A stretch of 37,308 bases of DNA from Gammaproteobacteria bacterium (lineage in GTDB: Bacteria; Pseudomonadota; Gammaproteobacteria; Pseudomonadales; Pseudohongiellaceae), in the NCBI GenBank assembly GCA_018401885.1, contig JAGYKB010000023.1:1-37308 (forward strand), given 5' to 3'. This document shows positions 8,108 through 16,555 of this stretch, in pieces. The translations under genes and the position numbers were made by a program. Position 1 is the first letter of the stretch. Every line of letters begins with the position of its first letter. The notes under the pieces are model-generated. The model was not told the DNA's origin. It saw only the letters and a list, made by a program, of their open reading frames with translations, and did no database searches.

Positions 8108-9244
8108 GTGCATATTAGTCAAACCTTCGACGGCGGCAACATTGAAGTCGTCAGCGCCGAATCCGCCTCCGACATTCGGCTCAACATTCGGCACGACAAA
8201 GACTCGGAGTTCTATCAGTGGTTCTATTTTAGGCTCAGCGGCGCGCGCGGCGTTGCCTGCACCCTCAAGATCCTTAACGCGGCCGGCGCCGCCTACCCAA
8301 AGGGTTTCGAAGACTATCGCGTCGCCTATTCTTATGACCGGCAACAGTGGCATCGCTGGCCAACGGCGTTGATCGACGGTGAGCTGTTTATCAAGATTAC
8401 ACCTGAGCAAGATTCACTTTATTTCGCCTACTTTACGCCCTATTCCATGGAGCGACATGCAGATCTTATCGCCCGCAGCCTGCAGTCGCCCCGGTGCACC
8501 CTCGAGGTACTCGGGCAGAGCCTCGATGGCCAAGACATCGACCTACTTACGATCAGCGGCGGCGGCAGCGAACCGACCAAACAGTGCTGGCTAATCGCGC
8601 GCCAGCACCCCGGCGAGACGATGGCGCAGTGGTGGATGGAAGGCGCGCTGGAATGGCTGCTCGACGCCGAGAACGAGCAGAGCCGCGCGCTTCTCGAGCG
8701 CTGCACTTTCCATATTGTGCCCAATATGAACCCCGATGGGAGTCGACGCGGGCATCTGCGCACCAACGCCGCGGGCCGCAATCTCAACCGAGAGTGGGCA
8801 GACCCGGCGCTGGACTCGGCACCCGAAGTCTTTGTGGTGCGCGAGGCGATGGCGCGCGAGGGCGTCGACTTCTTCCTCGACGTGCACGGCGACGAATCAC
8901 TGCCGTATTGTTTCATCGCAGGCGTGGAAGGACTCACCGGATGGAATGAGCAGTCGCAGGCGCAGTTAGATTTTTACAAGAACAGGCTCGCCGAGCTCAA
9001 TCCCGATTTCCAGACTGTCGTGGGCTATCCGCCCAAAGCTCCGGGCGAGGCCAATCTCACCATGGCGGGGGGGCACGTCGGCTCACGTTTCGGCTGCCTT
9101 TCGATGACACTCGAAATGCCCTTTAAAGACACAACTGCGACGCCCGACGAGAGCGTTGGCTGGAACGGGCCGCGCAGCAAAACGCTCGCGCACGCCTGCC
9201 TGCTCGCCGTCGGGGACTATTTCGACAGCGTGGTGAGTGAGTAA
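8108..9244 (+). CDS. M14-family zinc carboxypeptidase, cytosolic carboxypeptidase (CCP/AGBL)-like
   Basis: The 378-residue protein has no signal peptide. An N-terminal beta domain (about 1-120, with FYQWFYFRLSGARG and YFAYFTPYSMERH) precedes an M14 peptidase domain. Zinc ligands are visible as HPGE (His 167, Glu 170) and the His in LDVHGDE (His 260). The substrate-binding NMNPDGSRRGHLRTN and NLNREW motifs and a likely catalytic Glu in MTLEMPF (about 336) are present. This arrangement matches bacterial homologues of cytosolic carboxypeptidases that remove C-terminal residues, in eukaryotes often glutamate from tubulin. The natural bacterial substrate is not known to me. The start is GTG at 8108 with GGAG at 8096-8099. 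It is divergent from aroG and upstream of a TolC-like gene. Confidence 0.88.
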   Translation: MHISQTFDGGNIEVVSAESASDIRLNIRHDKDSEFYQWFYFRLSGARGVACTLKILNAAGAAYPKGFEDYRVAYSYDRQQWHRWPTALIDGELFIKITPEQDSLYFAYFTPYSMERHADLIARSLQSPRCTLEVLGQSLDGQDIDLLTISGGGSEPTKQCWLIARQHPGETMAQWWMEGALEWLLDAENEQSRALLERCTFHIVPNMNPDGSRRGHLRTNAAGRNLNREWADPALDSAPEVFVVREAMAREGVDFFLDVHGDESLPYCFIAGVEGLTGWNEQSQAQLDFYKNRLAELNPDFQTVVGYPPKAPGEANLTMAGGHVGSRFGCLSMTLEMPFKDTTATPDESVGWNGPRSKTLAHACLLAVGDYFDSVVSE

Positions 9245-9281
9245 CCTTTCGCCGGCGCAGCCGTCATAGAGACAGCGATGA

Positions 9282-9326
9282 TTAACACACTGTTAAATTG
9301 TAGCTTTTGGTAACACTGTGTAGAAT
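9282..9326 (+). promoter_or_regulatory. Putative promoter with inverted repeat upstream of the TolC-family gene
   Basis: A 6-bp-arm inverted repeat TTAACA-CAC-TGTTAA (9282-9296) adjoins a weak promoter: TTGTAG (9298-9303), 17 bases, TAGAAT (9321-9326). The repeat may be an operator overlapping the -35 region. Prediction by eye; arms are AT-rich and short, so chance is possible. Confidence 0.35.
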
Positions 9327-9364
9327 GCCGCTTCAATTATCGATCCTACTCAAGGCCATAGATT

Positions 9365-10762
9365 ATGGGACGACTAGCTCAACTCGCCGGCGCGGCAGCC
9401 CTTACTGCTCTGACTGCATCAATTAGCCAGATCAGCCTCGCCGCAGACGACCTCTACGACGTTTTAGCGCTCGCGCTCGAAAACGATCCAACGCTGCGGC
9501 AAGCCGAAGCGACTTACCGCGCGAATCGTGAAAACATGATTCAGAGTCGGGCAGGCCTATTGCCAAACCTCAATGCCACGGGCAATACCACACGCTCGAC
9601 GTTTGGTCCCTCCAATGAGGTTCGCGGGATTAACCAGTTTACCGGGCAGCTCCAAGTCCAGGAGGCGCACAGCTTTAAACCGGGCGTAAACAATCACGGT
9701 TGGGGCCTCAACTTAGGGCAAAGCATAGTCGATCTTGCCCAATGGTATGGCTTTCAAAGTGCACGTGCCGCCGACAAGGCCGCGGCGGTTAACCTCGCCG
9801 CTCAGGAGCAAGACCTGATCATGCGCGTGTCGATGGCGTATTTCGATGTATTGCGCGCCAGAGATCTGCTCGACACCAACGTTCAAGAAGAAGAGGCGGC
9901 ACTGCGCTCGCTTGAACAAACTCGCCAGCGGGAAGAAGTGGGACTCGTTGCAATTACCGATGTCTACGATGCGCAGGCCGCCTATGACTTGGCTCGCAAC
10001 ACCACCATTATCCAGCAGGACCAGCTGCGCTCGAGTTACGAAGCGTTGGAAGCGATCACCGGTCAGCCCCATCCCGATATCAAACCTCTCGATGCAGAGT
10101 TTCCGATCGTAAACGCCGATGGCGAACTGATCGAGTGGGAGAATCAGGCCAAGGATAGCAGTCTCGCGATTGCGGCGGCCAAATTTACCTTAGATTCGCA
10201 GGAAAAGAATCTGAAGGCCCGAAAGTCAGACCACCTGCCAACTATCGCCCTCGCCGGCAACTTTACCCACAGCGTATCTGATCCGCTATTCCAGCCCGGC
10301 ATCGGCTTCGCAGTGGGTGGCGGTGCGTTCGATCGCACCTCGCTCGCTCTTAACCTTACCATTCCGCTCTACAACGGCGGTGCAGTGAGCTCTCGAAGGC
10401 GCGCTGCTGAATACAATGTAATCGCAGCGAAGGAGTCGCTTGAGTTTACCGAACGCCAGCTTACTCAAAACATTCGTAACGCCTACCGCCGCGTGAACAC
10501 CGATGTGAAGGTAGTCGAGCAGCGCAATCAGTCAATTCTCTCAGCCCAAACCGCACTCGAAGCGACCGAGCTGGGCGCCGAAGTCGGCACGCGCAACATT
10601 GTCGAGGTATTGCGCGCGCGCGAAAACCTCTACCGCGCGCTCAGAAGTTATGCCGATGCCCGCTACACCTACATTCTCGATAGTCTTTTCTTAAAGCAAA
10701 CTGCTGGCATCCTCACGCCGCAGGATGTCATCGAATTGAACGAATGGCTAAACGAGGGCTAG
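9365..10762 (+). CDS. TolC-family outer-membrane efflux protein
   Basis: The 465-residue exported protein has a signal peptide (about 1-26, ending SLAADD) and two repeated outer-membrane-efflux units typical of TolC: a first long helical section with LALENDPTLRQAEATYRANREN (conserved ALENDPTL motif) and a second with SLAIAAAKFTLDSQEKNLKARKS. The sequence NLTIPLYNGGAVSSR and AYRRVNTDVKVVEQR are family hallmarks. TolC trimers form the outer-membrane and periplasmic exit duct for type I secretion and RND/MFS efflux. No membrane-fusion protein or pump gene is adjacent, so it probably serves pumps encoded elsewhere, as E. coli TolC does. Start ATG follows AAGG; a terminator-like hairpin follows at 10823. 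Confidence 0.92.
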   Translation: MGRLAQLAGAAALTALTASISQISLAADDLYDVLALALENDPTLRQAEATYRANRENMIQSRAGLLPNLNATGNTTRSTFGPSNEVRGINQFTGQLQVQEAHSFKPGVNNHGWGLNLGQSIVDLAQWYGFQSARAADKAAAVNLAAQEQDLIMRVSMAYFDVLRARDLLDTNVQEEEAALRSLEQTRQREEVGLVAITDVYDAQAAYDLARNTTIIQQDQLRSSYEALEAITGQPHPDIKPLDAEFPIVNADGELIEWENQAKDSSLAIAAAKFTLDSQEKNLKARKSDHLPTIALAGNFTHSVSDPLFQPGIGFAVGGGAFDRTSLALNLTIPLYNGGAVSSRRRAAEYNVIAAKESLEFTERQLTQNIRNAYRRVNTDVKVVEQRNQSILSAQTALEATELGAEVGTRNIVEVLRARENLYRALRSYADARYTYILDSLFLKQTAGILTPQDVIELNEWLNEG

Positions 10763-10822
10763 GGTCACACTAGGCACGGCTTAGACAGGACGATAGGCCG
10801 TTTTATTGCTCTTTTTGCTAGA

Positions 10823-10875
10823 AAGCCGATTTCTCAGCGACGCATAAGCGACGTTAAAGGGGGTCGGCTTTTTTT
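10823..10875 (+). terminator. Possible terminator after the TolC-family gene
   Basis: AAGCCGA (10823-10829) pairs with TCGGCTT (10864-10870), followed by a T run to 10875. The 34-base loop is long but can form an inner structure (two GCGACG copies). Function is likely but not certain. The rest of 10763-11034 is AT-rich and has no gene I can support. Confidence 0.5.
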
Positions 10876-11034
10876 AGTTGCGCCCAAAAATCCCGCCAAA
10901 TCCCTTTTAAATGACTCGAAATACCGACTATTTTTCGCTGATTAGTCGAAATCTCCTCATTTTCATCTAAAGTAAAAAGGAAGCCGAACGACATCGCGGC
11001 ATGTCAGCTGGGCGGGCAGGAGGGCTCTCTTTAT

Positions 11035-12366
11035 ATGCCAGTTATTGAACTCTCGCAACGCTTGCTAGAAAGCCTAACTAGCGGCGAAAAAGAGAAGGAA
11101 GATTTCTTCGATTCGACCACTAAAGGCCTGATGGTGCAGGTGCGGGCAAGCGGCCGCAAGACCTTCTATTTTCGGGAACGCGGCGAAGACGGTAAAACGA
11201 GCCAAGTCAAAATCGCCGATGTCGACCATATTCGTCTCAACGAGGTGCGCACGCTGATCAAACAGCGCAAGGCTGCGCAGACGCACGCCGCTCTCGCCGC
11301 GTTTGCCAATCCCTATGGCGAGACGCCCGCGGCACAGCCTCAGCTCAAAGAGCCCGACGTTGCATCGCCTTTACTCGCAACCTTCGTCCGCGAGGCTTAC
11401 CTGCCTTACATAAGGACCTACAAGCGCTCCTATTCGTGCGATGTGAGCCTGCTCAATAATCATGTGCTGCCGTTCTTTGGCGACAAACACCTGTACGAAA
11501 TCGGCAAGACCGATCTGGTGGCCTTTATCAACACACGGCGCACGACGCATAAGCCTGGCACCATTAACCGCGTAATAATCCTCATGCGCTACATCTATAA
11601 TTTGGCGCTTAAATGGGAAACCCCCGGTGTCGACAAAAATCGCATCTCAGGCACGCCTCTACTCGAAGAAGGAAATAAGAAGGAGCGGTTTCTTACCTCC
11701 GAGGAAGTCGACCGACTCGTCTACTGCGTCAAAATGTCCCGTAATCCGATGCTCAGATATATTGTGCCCGGGCTCATTCTCACCGGCGCACGCAAACAGG
11801 AGCTGCTTAAGTCGCGGTGGTCTGACTTCGATTTCGACACAAAAATCTGGCGCATCCCGATGAGCAAGTCGGGCAGAGCACGGCACGTGCCTATATCAGA
11901 CGCGTTAGCGCTGCTGCTTGAGTCGATTCCAAAAACATGTGAGTGGGTATTTGCTAACCCGAAAACGCATAAGCCTTTTACCAGTTTTTTCTATTCTTGG
12001 GACACGGCTCGTCGCCAAGCTGGGCTCGACGACGTACGTGTGCACGATCTCAGACACAGCTTCGCCAGCTTTTTGGTAAACAATGGCCGCAGCCTCTACG
12101 AGGTGCAACGCATCCTTGGTCATACTCAAATCAAAACCACACAGCGCTATGCGCATCTCGATCAGAACTCCTTACTCAGCGCGGTGAATGAGATCACCCG
12201 CGCGGCACCGAATATCCTCGGCGAGGGATCGAGGCCAAAGCACCTGCCCGAAATTACCCGCGCACCGGCAGTGCGAACAGCGCGAGAGTCAAAACGCAAA
12301 GCCTGCCCGCTCGAGCTCGAAATGATTGCCCGCGCCGAAGCGCTGCGCAGAGGAATCGCATTTTAG
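11035..12366 (+). CDS. Tyrosine-type site-specific recombinase (phage-integrase family)
   Basis: The 443-residue protein has an N-terminal DUF4102-like arm-binding region (about 1-80, with TTKGLMVQVRASGRKTFYFR), a core-binding domain (about 112-200) and a catalytic domain (about 216-385). Catalytic residues are all present: Arg 253 in LTGARKQEL, Lys 278 in MSKSGRARHVPI, His 337 and Arg 340 in HDLRHSF, His 363 in LGHTQIKTTQ and the nucleophile Tyr 372 in RYAHL. It therefore should be active in strand exchange. A basic C-terminal tail (about 390-443) extends past the catalytic core. There is no tRNA gene, excisionase, phage gene or obvious att repeat in the surroundings, so it looks like a stand-alone chromosomal recombinase or remnant of an element. 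GGAGG lies 10 bases before the ATG. Confidence 0.92.
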   Translation: MPVIELSQRLLESLTSGEKEKEDFFDSTTKGLMVQVRASGRKTFYFRERGEDGKTSQVKIADVDHIRLNEVRTLIKQRKAAQTHAALAAFANPYGETPAAQPQLKEPDVASPLLATFVREAYLPYIRTYKRSYSCDVSLLNNHVLPFFGDKHLYEIGKTDLVAFINTRRTTHKPGTINRVIILMRYIYNLALKWETPGVDKNRISGTPLLEEGNKKERFLTSEEVDRLVYCVKMSRNPMLRYIVPGLILTGARKQELLKSRWSDFDFDTKIWRIPMSKSGRARHVPISDALALLLESIPKTCEWVFANPKTHKPFTSFFYSWDTARRQAGLDDVRVHDLRHSFASFLVNNGRSLYEVQRILGHTQIKTTQRYAHLDQNSLLSAVNEITRAAPNILGEGSRPKHLPEITRAPAVRTARESKRKACPLELEMIARAEALRRGIAF

Positions 12367-12461
12367 CCTCCTGTCGGCTACAATCTGCGCCAACTGCCAG
12401 ATTCCTCCGGCAAGAAATTGACTATCAGATTTACTTAGATGACAGATTAGGAACCGACTCA

Positions 12462-12713
12462 ATGGCTACAATTACGATAGACGGCAAAGAATACGATACA
12501 GATAAGCTCTCAGACGAAACCAAAGCGCAGCTAGGCAGCCTACAATATGTGGACTCCGAGCTTGCTCGTCTACAGGCCCAGGCGGCTGCTCTACAGACTG
12601 CTCGCATTGCCTATGGCCGCGCGCTTAAAGAGACGCTGGAAAATGGTTCTGCGCCTAAGGAAAAAGAAGTAGCCGTTGAAGGATTAGGCGATACGATTCA
12701 GTTCGACAAGTAG
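12462..12713 (+). CDS. Small DUF6447-like protein
   Basis: The 83-residue soluble protein opens with TITIDGKEYDTDKLSDETKAQ and continues with SLQYVDSELARLQAQAAALQTARIAYGRAL, a predicted helical hairpin or coiled coil. This pattern matches small proteins of unknown function I know as DUF6447 in marine bacteria and phages, recalled not searched. There is no membrane segment or signal. It is 95 bases after the recombinase on the same strand and is followed by a clear terminator. A TACAAT -10-like hexamer at 12379-12384 suggests its own promoter. The function is unknown; it could be a small regulatory or structural partner. Confidence 0.75.
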   Translation: MATITIDGKEYDTDKLSDETKAQLGSLQYVDSELARLQAQAAALQTARIAYGRALKETLENGSAPKEKEVAVEGLGDTIQFDK

Positions 12714-12752
12714 GCAAACACGCTCTCGGTCCCTTTCCGAGCGCTAATCATC

Positions 12753-12787
12753 ACGGCTGCTAGGTTTGTCCTCGCAGCCGTTTTTTG
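12753..12787 (+). terminator. Rho-independent terminator after the DUF6447-like gene
   Basis: ACGGCTGC (12753-12760) pairs with GCAGCCGT (12774-12781) around a 13-base loop, followed by a run of T to 12786. Confidence 0.85.
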
Positions 12788-13062
12788 TGGTCTTGCGAAA
12801 ATTAGCTACACTTGTCGTAAGCGCTTTCGCGAAGAAAACTAACTGGCGAAGGCTTGCGTCCTACTCCCTGGCTAGGCTTTGAGTTAGGCTTAAAGACACG
12901 CGTAAAGCTAAGTTTTAAGTTAGCCGGTAACAAGCCAAACCAGACTTTTAGTCCGCGAGAACAAATAGGTGACGAAACCGCCCCTGATTATGGCTAGCGT
13001 GACAACAATTTTGAGAAGCAGTTCAGCGATTTTCTTGCATTACTACTCATCGAAGGTAAAAA
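12788..13062 (+). other. 275-base gene-free leader with inverted-repeat potential
   Basis: No coding frame is supported here. The stretch holds several complementary pieces: the motif TAGGCTT occurs twice at about 12873-12893, and CTTAAA (about 12889) can pair with TTTAAG (about 12914). Inside that, GCTAA can pair with TTAGC (about 12905 and 12919). This could be a structured 5' leader of the gene starting at 13063, or a small RNA. It did not match a riboswitch class I could confirm (see rejected items). Confidence 0.3.
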
Positions 13063-13839
13063 ATGAAACTTAAACAGCAGGTTACGAAAACTTCGGAGCG
13101 CGGCCAGTGCGATAACTGGCTACCGAAAATCCACCGAGTTTCTACCCTTCTTCTACTGTGCGTCTACGCGATTTCTTTATTAGGGTCGCCAGCGAGTCTG
13201 GCACAGTCCAACGACAGCGAGACTCGCGGACCGCTGACCCTGTTTGCCGCGATCGACGCCGACGAGGAGGCGCGCAGTACAAACAACCGACGTGAGCTGC
13301 CAGGTGTGGGCGGCGGCGATGAAGCGCCCGAATTCAGCTTGATGGGCAGCACTCGCATCGGCGCGAAGCGCTCCGTACTGTTGCTGCATAAATCGGGCAC
13401 GCCGATCTCAGTCCCGCTGACCGGAGGTGCAGGCATGCCGATTCCTGATCACGAAACCTATACGCTTATCGGCTCGCCGAATGGCGAAATCGTGGTGCAG
13501 TATCCCGACTCGCGGCCCTGTCGTGCGTCAGAGGCCCTCGGCGTAACCTGCCATGCAGGCAATCGCGCGATTCTCGCGCTCGCCGCTGCCGATCCCCTGC
13601 CCGAGCACGTTACCGAGGAGTCGCCCGAGGTCGCTGATAACGCCGAAGAAAGAATTGATGAGCCGCCGCTTAACCCCTTCGAAGCGCTAAGGCAGCGGGC
13701 CGCGAACGGACAGGCAAACGATGTCGTGAGTCCAGAGGACCAGCGCCGCTTTCGCCCACGGCGTATTAACCCAGACCAAGTACCCGACGGCATGCGCATA
13801 GTATCGACACCCTTCGGCGATCGCCTAGTCGATATTTGA
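13063..13839 (+). CDS. Unrecognised exported protein at the head of the polysaccharide locus
   Basis: I do not recognise this 258-residue protein as a named family. It has a ~25-residue polar N-terminus, a hydrophobic segment (about 26-46, VSTLLLLCVYAISLLG) and an Ala-rich cleavage-like site ASLAQS, so it is probably periplasmic or membrane-anchored. A beta-rich middle (about 88-150) with FSLMGSTRIGAKRSVLLLHKSG, ISVPLTGG and YTLIGSPNGEIVVQYP weakly resembles the GspC/PilP homology region of secretion/pilus inner-membrane proteins. Two cysteines (in SRPCRAS and VTCHAG) could form a disulfide. The C-terminal third is acidic, proline- and arginine-rich and probably flexible. The gene is 7 bases before the glycosyltransferase gene, which suggests a role in the surface polysaccharide or secretion system. 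Function unknown. Confidence 0.65.
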   Translation: MKLKQQVTKTSERGQCDNWLPKIHRVSTLLLLCVYAISLLGSPASLAQSNDSETRGPLTLFAAIDADEEARSTNNRRELPGVGGGDEAPEFSLMGSTRIGAKRSVLLLHKSGTPISVPLTGGAGMPIPDHETYTLIGSPNGEIVVQYPDSRPCRASEALGVTCHAGNRAILALAAADPLPEHVTEESPEVADNAEERIDEPPLNPFEALRQRAANGQANDVVSPEDQRRFRPRRINPDQVPDGMRIVSTPFGDRLVDI

Positions 13840-13846
13840 GACCTGC

Positions 13847-14707
13847 ATGACCACACCGCGCCTCTCGGCCTCGATCGTGACCTATCTCAGCCCGCCGGCT
13901 GAATTGCTGCGCCTGCTCGAGTCAATCTGTGTGGCAATGGAGGCCGTGCGCAACAGCGAGGTGCGTGGTCGCGGTGTCGCCACTCTCGTCATACATCTCA
14001 TCGACAATGCCGAGACTCCTGAACTCGACGTGCGCCGTCTGGGTGTCGATAAGACCCGATTCACCCTCGCCGGGATAACACTTGTGCTGCATCAAGGCTG
14101 GGGAAATGTCGGCTACGGCCGCGGTCATAATCGCGTGCTGCCGCTGCTCGAGTCAGATTTTCATCTTATGCTAAACACCGATGTCGAGATCGCTCCCGAT
14201 AGCTTACTCAACGCGATCGACTACCTGGTGTCTGCGCCCGACACAGTATTGGTAAGCCCTGCAGCGACCGACTTTCTCGGCAACAAGCAGCATCTGTGTA
14301 AATCCTATCCAAGTATTTTTATTTTTTGGCTGCGCGGATTCGCACCTCCGTTTATAAGGCGTAGCTTCGCCAAACAGATGGCTGCCTACGAGCGTCGCGA
14401 CCTCGAGACACGACCCAGTGCGAAACCCGCCACCGCGTCACCGGTCGAGATTGTCAGCGGTTGTTGCATGCTGTGCAGCACCAGCGCTTTGCAACAGGTA
14501 AAGGGTTTCGATGCGGATTTCTTTCTCTATTTCGAAGACTTCGACCTGTCTCTCAGACTGGGCAAGCTAGGCGACGTTGTCTATTTACCGACTATGCGCG
14601 TACGTCACGGTGGCGGCAATGCGTCTAAGAAGGGCAGCGATCATCAGCGCTATTTTATGCGCTCGGCTCTGCGGTTTTTCAACAAAAATGGCTGGAAGCT
14701 GTTTTGA
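13847..14707 (+). CDS. Family 2 glycosyltransferase, probably a rhamnosyltransferase
   Basis: The 286-residue protein has a GT-A fold. An N-terminal nucleotide-binding beta-alpha segment (LSASIVTYLSPPAEL), a DxD-type motif region LNTDVEIAP (about 109-117), the acceptor-site motif FLYFEDFDLSLRL with ED and a C-terminal RHGGGNASKKGSDHQRYFMRSALRFF section are typical of WbbL/RfbF-like rhamnosyltransferases. It has no signal peptide and probably acts at the cytoplasmic face of the inner membrane on a lipid-linked glycan. Its donor would be the dTDP-L-rhamnose made by the rml genes downstream. The stop codon overlaps the TTG start of the next gene (TTGA), so translation is coupled. Acceptor and exact sugar are inference. 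Confidence 0.85.
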   Translation: MTTPRLSASIVTYLSPPAELLRLLESICVAMEAVRNSEVRGRGVATLVIHLIDNAETPELDVRRLGVDKTRFTLAGITLVLHQGWGNVGYGRGHNRVLPLLESDFHLMLNTDVEIAPDSLLNAIDYLVSAPDTVLVSPAATDFLGNKQHLCKSYPSIFIFWLRGFAPPFIRRSFAKQMAAYERRDLETRPSAKPATASPVEIVSGCCMLCSTSALQQVKGFDADFFLYFEDFDLSLRLGKLGDVVYLPTMRVRHGGGNASKKGSDHQRYFMRSALRFFNKNGWKLF

Positions 14708-15651
14708 GCGAGGCTTGGCTCATTACCGGCGGCAGCGGCTTCGTCGGCAAGGCGCTGCTCTCACGACTCGCAGCCAGTGCGCAGCGCCCATCGACGCTGC
14801 GCGTACTAGTCCGACAGCCAAGTGACGCGCCCGCACGCGTTGAGCCTTGCGTTGGCGATCTCCGCGACCCACTTTCATTGCACCGCGCCTGCGAAGGAAT
14901 CGACACCGTTATTCACCTCGCCGGAATCGCCCATGTCGGCAGCGCTGCCAGTGCCGAGGCGCGCGCGGTAAACCTCGACGGTTCGCTGGCACTGCTGCGC
15001 GCCGCAATCGACGCGGGCGCGAGGCGCTTCGTTTTCTTAAGCAGCACACTCAGTTTAGATGACTCACTTCATTATGGACGCGACAAGCGCCGCGTCGAAG
15101 AGGCGCTTATCGCCGCCGCAGCCGCGGGCTCGATCGAGGTGGTCGTTTTACGCGCTGTAAATATCTATGGCGTTGGGATGCGCGGCAACATTGCAACGAT
15201 GATTCGGCTCATCTCCTCCGGCGCTTTGCCGCGCTTACCCACGCTCAGCAATCGACTCTCGCTCGTCGGCGTCGACGATGTGGTAAATGCGCTGATACTC
15301 GCGGCGACTCACGTAAGTTCGAATGATTCCTCTGCAAAACTTGCAATTAGGGTGACACTCACCGATGGCTGCGAATACCGGATCAATGCGATTGAGGAGG
15401 CAATTTACACAGCCATCGAGAGGCGCCCGTCACACTGGAGGCTTCCCGCTGTGGTATTATTTGCGGCCTCGGGATTGGCAGAACTCCTTGAAAAACTGCG
15501 AATTTTTCGCAGCGGCATCGGACTGCGAACCTACCGAAACCTGACGCGCGACAATCTGTTCGACAATCAGTCGGCAAGGGCCGAGCTAGGCTTCGAACCG
15601 ACGACTAACTTTTTTGCGCAGCTCGACACGCTCGTGCGCCGAAGCGACTAA
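14704..15651 (+). CDS. NAD-dependent sugar epimerase/dehydratase (WbpV/GalE-like)
   Basis: The 315-residue extended short-chain dehydrogenase has a Rossmann start WLITGGSGFVGKALL with the TGxxGxxG motif and the active-site YxxxK in HYGRDK (about 123-127), after the Ser-rich FLSSTLSL. VILR-type VVVLRAVNIYGVGMRGN is the substrate-binding part. It likely acts on a nucleotide sugar, for example as a C4-epimerase or reductase supplying another sugar of the polysaccharide. The start is TTG at 14704, overlapping the glycosyltransferase stop; no ATG or GTG gives the complete Rossmann strand. A 22-base gap follows to rmlA. Exact substrate cannot be told from the sequence. Confidence 0.82.
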   Translation: MSEAWLITGGSGFVGKALLSRLAASAQRPSTLRVLVRQPSDAPARVEPCVGDLRDPLSLHRACEGIDTVIHLAGIAHVGSAASAEARAVNLDGSLALLRAAIDAGARRFVFLSSTLSLDDSLHYGRDKRRVEEALIAAAAAGSIEVVVLRAVNIYGVGMRGNIATMIRLISSGALPRLPTLSNRLSLVGVDDVVNALILAATHVSSNDSSAKLAIRVTLTDGCEYRINAIEEAIYTAIERRPSHWRLPAVVLFAASGLAELLEKLRIFRSGIGLRTYRNLTRDNLFDNQSARAELGFEPTTNFFAQLDTLVRRSD

Positions 15652-15673
15652 AATTTAGATAGCAGAGAGAAAT

Positions 15674-16555
15674 ATGACCAAAGGAATTATCCTCGCGGGC
15701 GGCAGCGGCAGCCGGCTGCACCCCATGACGCTCGCCGCGTCTAAACAGCTTATGCCCGTATACGACAAACCGATGATTTATTATCCGCTCGCGACTCTCA
15801 TGCAAGCGGGCATTCGCGACATACTCATTATTACCACGCCCGAAGACGCGCCCATGTTTGAGAAACTTCTCGGCGACGGCTCGTCGTGGGGGATACGCCT
15901 GAGCTACGCGCAGCAGCCAAAGCCCGAGGGGCTCGCGCAGGCGTTTCTCATCGGCGAAGACTTTATTGGCGATAGCCGCGTGTGCCTGATTCTCGGCGAC
16001 AATATTTTCTACGGCCATCAAATTGAAGAGACCTTGCGAAGCGCGGTCAATCAAGAAAGCGGCGCAAGCGTCTTTGCCTACTATGTCACAGACCCCGAGC
16101 GCTACGGTGTGGTGCAATTGGACGCCGACAACAATGCGATAGATCTTGAGGAAAAACCGGCCAAACCGAAGTCGCACTATGCCGTCACCGGACTGTATAT
16201 GTACGACAACGACGTTATCGATATTGCAAAAAATATAAAGCCTTCGGCGCGCGGAGAGCTTGAAATTACTGACGTTAACAAAGTCTATTTGGAACGAAAG
16301 TCTCTTAAAGTCGAACTATTCGAACGCGGCACAGCTTGGCTCGATACCGGTACCGTGCAGTCGCTACTCGATGCAGCCGTGTTCATTCGCGTGCTCGAAG
16401 AGCGCCAAGGCCTAAAGATCGGATGTCCCGAAGAAATCGCTTATCGGCAAGGCTTTATCGACCGCGCGCAGCTCGCCGAGCTTGCCGAAGCGCTCAGAAA
16501 AAGTGGCTACGGCGCTTATCTCCAACAGCTGCTTGAGGAAGAGAATCGCGCATGA
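15674..16555 (+). CDS. rmlA: Glucose-1-phosphate thymidylyltransferase
   Basis: This 293-residue enzyme makes dTDP-glucose from dTTP and glucose 1-phosphate, the first step toward dTDP-L-rhamnose. The nucleotide-binding start [55 protein letters not shown] and [20 protein letters not shown] are hallmark RmlA motifs, and GTAWLDTGT closes the catalytic domain. The length matches the family. GAGAGAAAT lies before ATG. Its end overlaps the rmlC start by 4 bases (ATGA). It is the first gene of the rmlACD group and is likely feedback-inhibited by dTDP-rhamnose, as known for the family. Confidence 0.96.
   Translation: MTKGIILAGGSGSRLHPMTLAASKQLMPVYDKPMIYYPLATLMQAGIRDILIITTPEDAPMFEKLLGDGSSWGIRLSYAQQPKPEGLAQAFLIGEDFIGDSRVCLILGDNIFYGHQIEETLRSAVNQESGASVFAYYVTDPERYGVVQLDADNNAIDLEEKPAKPKSHYAVTGLYMYDNDVIDIAKNIKPSARGELEITDVNKVYLERKSLKVELFERGTAWLDTGTVQSLLDAAVFIRVLEERQGLKIGCPEEIAYRQGFIDRAQLAELAEALRKSGYGAYLQQLLEEENRA

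Noticed and set aside
10763..11034. Attachment site or tRNA for the tyrosine recombinase.
   Set aside because: No tRNA-like fold and no pair of direct repeats flanking the gene could be found by eye; only short CGAAAT copies occur.
12880..12935. Possible c-di-GMP (GEMM-I) riboswitch: the ACGCGTAAAGC...TTAGCCGGTAAC part recalls the 3' half of the motif.
   Set aside because: The conserved 5' half with GGGCAAACC and the usual GGC/GCC pairing is not present, so the match is too weak. Kept only as a structured leader.
15605..16177. A 190-codon minus-strand frame opposite rmlA.
   Set aside because: It is the antisense shadow of a strongly conserved gene and shows no recognisable domain or ribosome-binding site.
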